NCBI GenBank assembly: GCA_910577835.1
Contig: CAJTOU010000006.1
Location: 7,639-62,357, forward strand
Length of the DNA: 54,719 nt
From: an uncultured Lachnospiraceae bacterium
Lineage (GTDB): Bacteria > Bacillota_A > Clostridia > Lachnospirales > Lachnospiraceae
Direction of reading: 5' to 3'
Part shown: one piece after another, positions 9,084 to 16,118 of the stretch
How the letters are laid out: every line of letters starts with the position of its first letter
Numbering within the stretch: the first letter of the stretch is position 1
Position numbers and translations under genes: made by a program
Notes under the pieces: generated by a model
Seen by the model: only the letters and a program-made list of their open reading frames with translations
Databases searched by the model: none
What the model was told of the DNA's origin: nothing

Positions 9084-9482
9084 ATGGCTAAGGCTAATGA
9101 CAGGTTCTACGGAACAGGAAGAAGAAAAAAGAGCATTGCAAGGGTATATCTGGTACCTGGTACAGGCAAGGTTACAATAAATAAAAGAGACATTGATGAA
9201 TATTTCGGACTTGAGACATTGAAGGTGATTGTTCGTCAGCCTTTGGTGCTTACAGAGTCAAATGGCAAATATGACGTGCTGGTAAATGTTCATGGCGGCG
9301 GCTATACAGGTCAGGCAGGCGCTATCAGACACGGTATTTCAAGAGCATTGCTGGAAGTGGATACAGATTTCAGACCGGCATTAAAGAAGGCAGGATTTTT
9401 GACAAGAGATCCTAGAATGAAGGAAAGAAAGAAGTATGGTTTGAAGGCAGCGAGACGTGCGCCGCAGTTTAGCAAGAGATAA
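9084..9482 (+). CDS. rpsI: 30S ribosomal protein S9
   Basis: S9 is a small-subunit head protein whose C-terminal tail reaches the P-site tRNA. The 132-residue product has FYGTGRRKKSIARVYLVPG at the start, GQAGAIRHGISRALL in the middle and the basic tail KKYGLKAARRAPQFSKR. An AGGAGG site precedes the ATG. It is co-transcribed with rplM, and a strong terminator follows. Confidence 0.97.
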   Translation: MAKANDRFYGTGRRKKSIARVYLVPGTGKVTINKRDIDEYFGLETLKVIVRQPLVLTESNGKYDVLVNVHGGGYTGQAGAIRHGISRALLEVDTDFRPALKKAGFLTRDPRMKERKKYGLKAARRAPQFSKR

Positions 9483-9498
9483 GAAAGAAGCATATTCA

Positions 9499-9532
9499 AA
9501 TCCCGAAAATTATTGGATTTTCGGGATTTTTT
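9499..9532 (+). terminator. Terminator after rpsI
   Basis: A perfect 12-bp stem, AATCCCGAAAAT with ATTTTCGGGATT, a 6-base loop and a T run. It separates the core operon from the accessory genes. Confidence 0.95.
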
Positions 9533-9566
9533 GTAATTAAAATTATATAGTTTAAGAGGAATGTTA

Positions 9567-10373
9567 ATGAACTTTTATTTTGATAAAACGGGCATTGAAT
9601 ATTATAAAAATAATTCTCAAAAAATAAGAGTAATGAGTGAACATTGGGTTGAAAATAATATTTTCTGCCCCTGTTGTGGTAATTCGCATATTATAAAACT
9701 TGAAAATAATAAGCCTGCCGCAGATTTTCAATGTGATAATTGCAAAGAAGTCTATGAATTAAAAAGCAAGAAAGGAAAAATGGGCAAAAAGATATCAGAT
9801 GGTGCATATTTAACAATGATAGAACGAATCAAAAGTATTGATAATCCTAATTTATTTCTTTTAAATTATTCTTCTGATTTACAAGTTACAAATCTGCTTG
9901 TTATTCCTAAATTTTTCTTTGTTGCTGATACGATAGAAAAAAGGAAGCCGCTTTCTTCAACGGCCCAAAGGGCAGGATGGATTGGCTGTAATATTCTCTT
10001 TTCAAATATTCCTGATCAGGGAAAAATTAAAATAATAGACAATCAGAAGGCTTGTGATATAAATAATATTTTGAGCAAATATGATCAAATTAAAAAATTA
10101 CAAACTAATAATCTTAACAATAGAGGATGGCTTTTAGACGTATTAAATTGTATTAATTCAATTCCCACAGTTGAGTTTTGTCTTGCTGATGTATATCAGT
10201 TTACAGAAAAGCTGCAAAGGAAATATTTTAATAATCATAATATTGAAGCAAAAATCAGACAACAGTTGCAGTTTTTACGAGATAAAGGATTTATTGAATT
10301 TGTTGAAAGAGGTTATTATAGAAAAATAAATGATAGGGAACAGATAGCAAAAAGTAACTATAAAAAGAAATGA
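9567..10373 (+). CDS. DpnI-type methyl-directed restriction endonuclease
   Basis: DpnI-family (type IIM) enzymes cut DNA only when the adenines of GATC are methylated, so they need no partner methylase. The 268-residue product follows the DpnI layout: KNNSQKIRVMSEHWV near the start; two zinc CxxC pairs (CPCC and CDNC); a PD-(D/E)XK core in ADFQCDNCKEVYELKSKKG (Asp, Glu-Leu-Lys); KPLSSTAQRAGWIGCNI; and a C-terminal winged helix ending RQQLQFLRDKGFIEFVERGYYRKI that reads methyladenine in DpnI. Start 9567 has AGAGGA six bases upstream; ATG 9561 is too close. The AT-rich, isolated setting suggests transfer. Methyl-GATC specificity is inferred from homology. Confidence 0.92.
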   Translation: MNFYFDKTGIEYYKNNSQKIRVMSEHWVENNIFCPCCGNSHIIKLENNKPAADFQCDNCKEVYELKSKKGKMGKKISDGAYLTMIERIKSIDNPNLFLLNYSSDLQVTNLLVIPKFFFVADTIEKRKPLSSTAQRAGWIGCNILFSNIPDQGKIKIIDNQKACDINNILSKYDQIKKLQTNNLNNRGWLLDVLNCINSIPTVEFCLADVYQFTEKLQRKYFNNHNIEAKIRQQLQFLRDKGFIEFVERGYYRKINDREQIAKSNYKKK

Positions 10374-10378
10374 AAAGA

Positions 10379-10426
10379 GAAGTGTTTGTATTTTATTCTG
10401 ACTAAAAAATAAACACTTCTTTTTTG
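10379..10426 (+). terminator. Terminator after the DpnI-like gene
   Basis: AGAAGTGTTT (10379-10388) pairs with AAACACTTCT (10411-10420), followed by a T run. TATAAT at about 10437, just downstream, could be the -10 of the next gene. Confidence 0.85.
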
Positions 10427-10476
10427 TATTATATGTTATAATCTAAATAAACCTTTAGAAAAGAGGAACCGCCGAT

Positions 10477-11652
10477 TTGAAATATAAAAACGCAAACAGC
10501 ATACTGCCCGCAGAACTGATAGAATCTATACAAAAATATGTACAGGGTGAATATATCTATATTCCCATAAAAGAAAAACAGGAACCTTCAATCCCTTCTG
10601 AATATTCCTATGAACTTCAAAAAAGAAATGCGCATATTTATACAAACTCTTTGCAGGGTATAAATAATAAACAGCTTTCTGAAACTTATCATTTGTCAGA
10701 ATCCAGTATTCGAAGAATTTTAATAAATCAAAGAAAGAGATATGAAATCATGAAAAATAGAATTAAACACATTATAACAAACTGGAATATTACAAATCCA
10801 ATATTTACACAAATTTATGACACTGCATGGCAGATTGGAAATGAATATATTTTAAAAGTATATGAAAATCCAGATATGCTTGAAAGAAATATAAAAATCA
10901 TTACCATTTTAGACAATATGGAAATCCCAACAGGAAAAATCATTCTCTCAAAAAAAGAAACCACTTATATCCATGATGACAAATATTACTATATCCTGCT
11001 GGAAAAAATGCAGGGAAGCAATATTGTCAGTTTGAAAAACAACTTGGCACTGGCTGCCAAGATGGGTGAAATTCTTGCACGTCTGCATATTGCGTTTAAG
11101 GAATGTGAGATACAAAATGAATTCTGGGACAACAGTTTGTTGAATGAAATGAATGGCTGGGTTAGAAACTTCTTTCAGGATACCGGCTGGAAATATATTG
11201 ATGAAAAAGACTTTGATAAGACAGTTTTGAATTTGAAAAATTTATATGATAAACTTCCCGTTCAGTTAATTCACAGGGATGTTCATTTTGGGAATTTCCT
11301 GTTTGCTCAAGGCAGATTTTCAGGATATATAGATTTTGATTTGAGTCAGAGAAATATCAGAATATTTGATTTGTGTTATTTTTGTATTGGATTATTATCA
11401 GAAGAAGAGTATATGGATATTACAAAGGAAGAATGGTTTGAACTGTTAGGCAATGTCTTTATGGGATATCGAAGGAAGCTTGCGTTATCTTTAGAAGAAA
11501 TACAAGCTGTGCCATATGTTATGGAGTCCATAGAGCTTTTATTTGTCGCATGGTTTTTTGGAGAAAAGGATTTGAAATGTGCAAAAGACGCAATAGAATT
11601 ATATAAATTTGTACAATGCAATGAGCAGAAAATTGTTCATTCAATAAAATAA
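10477..11652 (+). CDS. Mor-type helix-turn-helix domain fused to an aminoglycoside/choline kinase-fold domain
   Basis: Residues 1-95 resemble the small CD3324/Mor-type DNA-binding proteins: LPAELIESIQKYVQGEYIYIP, then a helix-turn-helix QLSETYHLSESSIRRILINQ. From about residue 115 to the end is an APH-fold phosphotransferase with the catalytic loop LIHRDVHFGNFL (Asp, Asn) and the metal-binding GYIDFD. The substrate is unknown; a small alcohol or amine is as likely as an antibiotic. Translation seems to start at TTG 10477, after AAGAGGAA. A terminator lies upstream and the valS T-box follows, so it is a single gene. A DNA-binding domain on a kinase may mean self-regulation. Confidence 0.8.
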   Translation: MKYKNANSILPAELIESIQKYVQGEYIYIPIKEKQEPSIPSEYSYELQKRNAHIYTNSLQGINNKQLSETYHLSESSIRRILINQRKRYEIMKNRIKHIITNWNITNPIFTQIYDTAWQIGNEYILKVYENPDMLERNIKIITILDNMEIPTGKIILSKKETTYIHDDKYYYILLEKMQGSNIVSLKNNLALAAKMGEILARLHIAFKECEIQNEFWDNSLLNEMNGWVRNFFQDTGWKYIDEKDFDKTVLNLKNLYDKLPVQLIHRDVHFGNFLFAQGRFSGYIDFDLSQRNIRIFDLCYFCIGLLSEEEYMDITKEEWFELLGNVFMGYRRKLALSLEEIQAVPYVMESIELLFVAWFFGEKDLKCAKDAIELYKFVQCNEQKIVHSIK

Positions 11653-11675
11653 AGACGACAGATAAAAATAACCCG

Positions 11676-11703
11676 TTGACAATCCTGCTTTTCATGCTAT
11701 AAT
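11676..11703 (+). promoter_or_regulatory. Promoter of the T-box/valS transcript
   Basis: TTGACA (11676-11681) and TATAAT (11698-11703) with a 16-base spacer; transcription should start near 11710. Confidence 0.85.
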
Positions 11704-11710
11704 GTTAATC

Positions 11711-12004
11711 ACAAACACAGACAAAAAGCATTGACGAGGAGGAGTACATGCGAATCCGGATGAACAGAGAGAAAATGGCCGGTGAAAATTTTCGTGAAGG
11801 ACGCATGGAAGTAGCCTTTGAGCTTTGGATTGAACAGATAACTCTCAGTAGACTCCAACGGAAATTCCCACCGTTATCAGGGAAGCGATATCGGAATTAC
11901 ACAGGTAATTCCCGTATTGTATTAAGTGCAGAAATATTTCTGAATTCAGGTGGTACCACGGACATGTAAGTTCGCCCTGAGCGTATGCTCAGGGCGATTT
12001 TTGT
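11711..12004 (+). promoter_or_regulatory. Valine T-box riboswitch
   Basis: T-box leaders bind uncharged tRNA and then prevent termination. Stem I begins around GACGAGGAGGAGTA, has an AG-bulge region (AGAGAG) and a GGCCGGTGAAA distal loop. The specifier region reads GAA-GTA-GCC, so the codon is GTA (11811-11813), valine. The T-box sequence TGGTACCACGG is at 11951-11961. The terminator TCGCCCTGAGC-GTAT-GCTCAGGGCGA (11972-11996) ends in a T run. The valine specifier agrees with the valS gene 40 bases downstream. Confidence 0.95.
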
Positions 12005-12043
12005 CTGTTTTGTAAAATTATATTTTATAAGGAGGTATCCATT

Positions 12044-14416
12044 ATGGATAAGAAATACGATTTCCACAAAGCAGAACAGGAATTGGAAAAAATGTGGGAA
12101 GAAAACAAAATATACAAATACCAAAACGGGGAAGAAAAAAAGGTTTTCTCCATTGACACACCACCGCCGACTGTCAGCGGAAAGCTTCATATCGGCCACG
12201 TTTTTTCCTACACACAGGCTGAAATGATTGCAAGATTTAAGCGGATGCAGGGCTATGATGTGTTTTATCCGTTTGGCTTTGACGACAACGGTCTCCCAAC
12301 AGAGCGTCTTGTAGAAAAAGAAGAAAAGATACGGGCAAATATGCTGTCACGCAGTGAGTTTTGTGAAAAATGCAGACATACGATTCAAAAATATGAGGCA
12401 GAATTTAAAAAGCTGTGGAAACGCCTTGGTTTCAGCGTGGATTGGGATTTGCAGTATCAAACCATCTCTAAGTTGTCCCAGAAGATTTCCCAGAAATCTT
12501 TTCTTAAACTGGTACAGAAGAAAAAGGCTTACAGTAAAGAATCTCCGGTATTATGGTGTACAAAATGCCAGACCTCTATTGCGCAGGCAGAGCTGGAAAC
12601 AAAAGAATCAGAAACTGTTTTTCATTATCTGAATTTTCAGACGTCAAAGGGAAACCTTTTAGTTGCCACCACCAGACCGGAACTGCTTGCGGGATGTGTA
12701 TGTATTTTTGTTCATCCCGATGATATCAGATATAAACAATATATAGGAGAAAAAGCAAAAGTGCCATTGTATGACTTTGAAATTCCTGTTCTGGCAGAAG
12801 AAACCGTTTCCATGGAAAAAGGAACAGGAGCCGTAATGTGTGCGACCTTTGGTGATTCCACAGATGTTGACTGGTATCAAAAACACAATCTTTCATATAA
12901 AAAAATTATTCTGCAAAATGGAACAATTTGTGAAGAAATTCCCTATATTGGTAAAATGAGTATTAAAAAAGCAAGAGAATTCATAGCAGAACTGCTGAAA
13001 GAAAAGGGACTTCTTATTAAACAGGAGGAAGTCAGCCATATGGTTGCGGTACATGAACGCTGTGGCAATGAAGTTGAGTTTATTCTTTCAAAACAGTGGT
13101 ATATAGATATATTATCTGAAAAAGAGCGTTTTCTTCAGGCTGCACAGGAAATTAACTGGTATCCTGCACATATGAAAAACCGTTATAAACTGTGGGTGGA
13201 AAATCTTAAATGGGACTGGTGTATTTCTAGACAAAGATATTTTGGAGTTCCATTTCCGGTTTGGTACTGTAAAAACTGTAAAACTCCTATTTTTGCCAAA
13301 GAAGAACAGATTCCAGTAAATCCTCTCGAAGATAAGCCTTTGCAGCCATGCTCATGCGGGTGTAATGAATTTATTCCAGAGCAGGCAGTATTTGATACAT
13401 GGGCTACTTCATCTGTAACAACTCTTATCAATGCGCATTATGAAGAATCAGATGATATTTCAGATAAAATTCTGCCGATGAATATGAGAAGTCAGGCACA
13501 CGAAATTATTCGCACATGGGCATTTTATTCCATTGTAAAAAGTCTGTATCATACAGGGCAGATTCCATGGAAAGATATTATGATTAGTGGATTTGTTCTT
13601 GCAAAGCCGGGAGAAAAAATAAGCAAGTCAAAAAATAATGCTGGCGGTTCTCCGTTTGCATTGATAGAAAATCATTCAGCCGATGCCATACGCTACTGGG
13701 CAGCAAGTGGCAAGCTGGGAACAGATACTTTTTTCAGTGAAACTCAACTGAAGATTTCAAAAAAATTTATCAATAAGCTTTATAATGCTGCAAACTTTAC
13801 AATACTGCAGCTGGAAGATTTTAAGAAAACCCGTCAATATGACGAATCAGAGCTTTTGCCGATTGACCGCTGGATTTTACAGAGAGTAAGTCAGACTACA
13901 ACAAAGGCAGTAAAGCTGCTGGATAATTATGAAATCGGTCAGGCAAGGCATGAAACAGATGAGCTGTTCTGGAAGGATTTTTGTGATTACTATATTGAAA
14001 TAGTAAAAGAAAGATTATATCAGCCGGAAAAGCATGGCATAGAACAGAGATATTCAGGTCAGACTGCATTATATTACAGTTTGCTTGGGATTTTAAAATT
14101 GTATGCCATTTATACTCCCTATGTTACAGATTATATTTACCAGAATTTTTATACAAGGTATGAAGAGAAAAAATCACTGCATCAAACTGTATGGTCAGCA
14201 GAAAAGACAGATGAAACCTGTATTGGTTTTGGAGAGCATGTAAAGACGGTTATTATGAATGTACGTAAATATAAAACAGAAAACCAGATGTCAATGAAAG
14301 ATATCATTCCAGAGCTTCTCATTACCTGTCCGAAAAAATATCGAGAGTTTTACAGAAAAACAGAAAAGGATTTAAAGGCATGTACCGGAGCAGAAAAAAT
14401 TATTTTCCGAAGCTGA
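12044..14416 (+). CDS. valS: Valyl-tRNA synthetase, short archaeal-like type
   Basis: Class I synthetase charging tRNA-Val. Motifs are HIGH (GKLHIGHVFSY, about residue 48), KISKS (about 526, AKPGEKISKSKNN) and an editing domain with ATTRPELLAGC. The 790-residue length and the string FDDNGLPTERLVEKEEK match the archaeal/alphaproteobacterial-type ValRS rather than the 880-residue bacterial type, which has a C-terminal coiled-coil arm missing here. Cysteine pairs (CTKC, CKNC, CSCGC) suggest zinc knuckles. The ATG at 12044 follows GGAGG. A T-box controls it. It may be a second, horizontally gained valS; whether a standard copy exists elsewhere cannot be seen. Confidence 0.93.
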   Translation: MDKKYDFHKAEQELEKMWEENKIYKYQNGEEKKVFSIDTPPPTVSGKLHIGHVFSYTQAEMIARFKRMQGYDVFYPFGFDDNGLPTERLVEKEEKIRANMLSRSEFCEKCRHTIQKYEAEFKKLWKRLGFSVDWDLQYQTISKLSQKISQKSFLKLVQKKKAYSKESPVLWCTKCQTSIAQAELETKESETVFHYLNFQTSKGNLLVATTRPELLAGCVCIFVHPDDIRYKQYIGEKAKVPLYDFEIPVLAEETVSMEKGTGAVMCATFGDSTDVDWYQKHNLSYKKIILQNGTICEEIPYIGKMSIKKAREFIAELLKEKGLLIKQEEVSHMVAVHERCGNEVEFILSKQWYIDILSEKERFLQAAQEINWYPAHMKNRYKLWVENLKWDWCISRQRYFGVPFPVWYCKNCKTPIFAKEEQIPVNPLEDKPLQPCSCGCNEFIPEQAVFDTWATSSVTTLINAHYEESDDISDKILPMNMRSQAHEIIRTWAFYSIVKSLYHTGQIPWKDIMISGFVLAKPGEKISKSKNNAGGSPFALIENHSADAIRYWAASGKLGTDTFFSETQLKISKKFINKLYNAANFTILQLEDFKKTRQYDESELLPIDRWILQRVSQTTTKAVKLLDNYEIGQARHETDELFWKDFCDYYIEIVKERLYQPEKHGIEQRYSGQTALYYSLLGILKLYAIYTPYVTDYIYQNFYTRYEEKKSLHQTVWSAEKTDETCIGFGEHVKTVIMNVRKYKTENQMSMKDIIPELLITCPKKYREFYRKTEKDLKACTGAEKIIFRS

Positions 14417-14578
14417 TAACAAAGACATAAAACCAAATAAAATATTGCTATTCTGAAAATTAAGCAGTTGCAAATATAGGAAAATAGTGTTAAATTAGTA
14501 GCAGAAAAAATTTATGTAAAGAATACAGGATGAAAGACTACTGATAAAATACGATTGGCAGAAAGAGAGGATATCACT

Positions 14579-15280
14579 ATGGAAAAAATCAAAAGCATAC
14601 TGCAGAATAAAAAAATTCAGGCAACAATACTGATATTGCTAATATGCATACTGTTTATCGCGGTTCTTATATCAAACCGTTCAGGGAAAAAAAAGAGCTT
14701 ATGGAACTATAAAGAGGCCAGTGACTCCAATGCACAGGAAACCACTATTATCACTGAGGAAATTATAAAAGAAATAGATGCTGAAGTTGAGACAGACACC
14801 AATGGGAAAATCTTTTCCATTCTAGTAGAGGAAGAAACCATCGACCTTTCTTCTGATGAAATCGAGACGGAATCGGCGTCTGATGGAAGTGTGACCTATA
14901 AAGTCGGAGATAATACTCAGGTAGTAGTCAATAAAGACGGGGAAGCAAAAGTGATTAAAAAAGAAACAGTCACAAAGGTGGTAACTGTCAATACAAATAA
15001 AAACAATCAAACAGGAAACAATCAAGCAGGAAATAATCAAACAGGAAATAATCAAACAGGAAATGGGATTCTTTCAGGAAATATCCCATCAACTTCTCCG
15101 GTTCAGCCTCCATCAAACCCATCATCCTTAAACGGTAATCCTTCAGGGCCACAAGAACAGGAGTCATCCTCCTGGGACAATACAGCAACGGACCCTTCAG
15201 AGGAGTCCACTACAAAACCATCAGAAGAGGAGTCGTCAGAAGATACAGAGCGGACAAATCCGGATGCCATTTCCCAATAA
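14579..15280 (+). CDS. Membrane-anchored, low-complexity surface protein
   Basis: No known domain recognised. The 233-residue product has a short basic N terminus, one transmembrane helix at about residues 15-33 (ATILILLICILFIAVLI) and then an acidic extracytoplasmic stretch. Four short NNQTG-type repeats follow at about 142-163. The C-terminal tail is rich in Pro, Ser, Thr and Glu and ends without an LPXTG anchor. This looks like a wall- or matrix-exposed protein held by its N terminus. The ATG at 14579 follows AGAGAGG; it is flanked by its own terminator. The 162 bases upstream, after valS, show no clear feature. Confidence 0.65.
   Translation: MEKIKSILQNKKIQATILILLICILFIAVLISNRSGKKKSLWNYKEASDSNAQETTIITEEIIKEIDAEVETDTNGKIFSILVEEETIDLSSDEIETESASDGSVTYKVGDNTQVVVNKDGEAKVIKKETVTKVVTVNTNKNNQTGNNQAGNNQTGNNQTGNGILSGNIPSTSPVQPPSNPSSLNGNPSGPQEQESSSWDNTATDPSEESTTKPSEEESSEDTERTNPDAISQ
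15005..15064 (+). repeat. Four tandem 15-bp coding repeats
   Basis: Four units of AATCAA(A/G)CAGGAAA(C/T) in frame, encoding Asn-Gln-(Thr/Ala)-Gly-Asn repeats in the surface protein. Exact tandem units of this kind can change number by slippage. Confidence 0.9.
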
Positions 15281-15342
15281 TCAGCCCAAAATATATTATT
15301 TTTGTATAATCAGCCATTTTTTTAGATATTTTTAAAAAGCAG

Positions 15343-15380
15343 AAAGGGACTGTACACCATGTGTTTCAGTCCCTTTTAAA
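15343..15380 (+). terminator. Terminator after the surface-protein gene
   Basis: AAAGGGACTG (15343-15352) pairs perfectly with CAGTCCCTTT (15367-15376), followed by a short T-rich stretch. Confidence 0.85.
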
Positions 15381-15404
15381 TCTTTGATGAATAATGGAAA
15401 AAAG

Positions 15405-15433
15405 TTGTTTTTCTTTTTAAATTATGCTATAAT
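15405..15433 (+). promoter_or_regulatory. Promoter for the 55-residue membrane protein
   Basis: TTGTTT (15405-15410), 17-base spacer and TATAAT (15428-15433), 37 bases before the ATG. Confidence 0.6.
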
Positions 15434-15470
15434 TCTTTTTATACATAATCATAGAAAGTGAGGTAGCATT

Positions 15471-15638
15471 ATGCTGGATATTCTTTTCCTCGTTATATGT
15501 CTTGTTATAGCCGTTCCTGCGATTATCACTCCGCAGAAAATGACGCAGCGCGAGGGTTCCAAAATCAAATCAGAAATGGCTGTTCGTGTCTGTGGAGTCA
15601 TTATTGTGGTGCTTGGTCTTATTAATTTCTTTATTTAG
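15471..15638 (+). CDS. Small two-helix membrane protein
   Basis: A 55-residue product, MLDILFLVICLVIAVPAII at the start, then a basic connecting stretch (QKMTQREGSKIKSE) and a second hydrophobic helix (VCGVIIVVLGLINFFI) to the end. It has its own promoter and a GTGAGGT site before the ATG. No family is recognised; it lies directly before the V-ATPase promoter. A role with the ATPase is possible but unsupported. I judge it real because of the clean two-helix pattern, start signals and codon use. Confidence 0.6.
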   Translation: MLDILFLVICLVIAVPAIITPQKMTQREGSKIKSEMAVRVCGVIIVVLGLINFFI

Positions 15639-15650
15639 ACCATAAAGCCA

Positions 15651-15679
15651 TTGACCTTTTTAGGTTAAAATTGTATAAT
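15651..15679 (+). promoter_or_regulatory. Promoter of the V-ATPase operon
   Basis: TTGACC (15651-15656) and TATAAT (15674-15679) with a 17-base spacer, directly before the first ATPase gene. Confidence 0.75.
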
Positions 15680-15713
15680 AATATTTTGTTTTAGAAAAAA
15701 AGGAGGTGATTAT

Positions 15714-16022
15714 GTGCTTCAGGACACCATGTCAAAAATCAGAAATGCCGAAACTCAGGCAGAGCAGCTTATTAAGGATGCAGAAGCCGAGTGCAAAAAG
15801 ATTCTTGAAGACGCCAGACAAAAGGCCTCTGATATGAAACAGCAGGTTTCCAAAAAGTCAAAGGAACAGGCGTCATTTGCACAGCAGGATGCAGAAGCCA
15901 AGGCTGAAAAGGAAACACAGGCATTTCTTGCAGATGCCGAAACGGAACTGTCAGATTTGAAACAAAATGCTTCAAAAAAGGAGAAGGAAGCAATTGATTT
16001 GGTAGTTTCACTGCTGGTTTAA
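15714..16022 (+). CDS. V-type ATPase peripheral stalk subunit H/G (NtpF/AhaH-like)
   Basis: A 102-residue, almost fully alpha-helical coiled coil rich in Ala, Lys, Glu and Gln (KIRNAETQAEQLIKDAEAECKKILEDA...). This matches the peripheral-stalk partner of subunit E in bacterial and archaeal V/A-ATPases. Translation starts at GTG 15714, five bases after AAGGAGGTG; the ATG at 15712 is out of frame. It is the first gene of the operon, the position of ntpF in Enterococcus. Sequence conservation in this family is low, so the position in the operon carries much of the weight. Confidence 0.85.
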   Translation: MLQDTMSKIRNAETQAEQLIKDAEAECKKILEDARQKASDMKQQVSKKSKEQASFAQQDAEAKAEKETQAFLADAETELSDLKQNASKKEKEAIDLVVSLLV

Positions 16023-16118
16023 CATAAATCATAAAATCAGCAGAAAGCAATTCATGTAAATAGTCTTGTTTTACTATTATAAGTGGATTGAAAATATTAG
16101 TAAAGGAGGGATAAAACT

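Noticed and set aside
9561..10373. A Dam-type or DpnII-type methylase partner for the endonuclease
   Set aside because: No methylase motif (DPPY with FxGxG) is present anywhere near; DpnI-type enzymes do not need one.
15005..15064. Short regular repeats as a CRISPR array
   Set aside because: The units are contiguous without spacers and encode an in-frame repeat.
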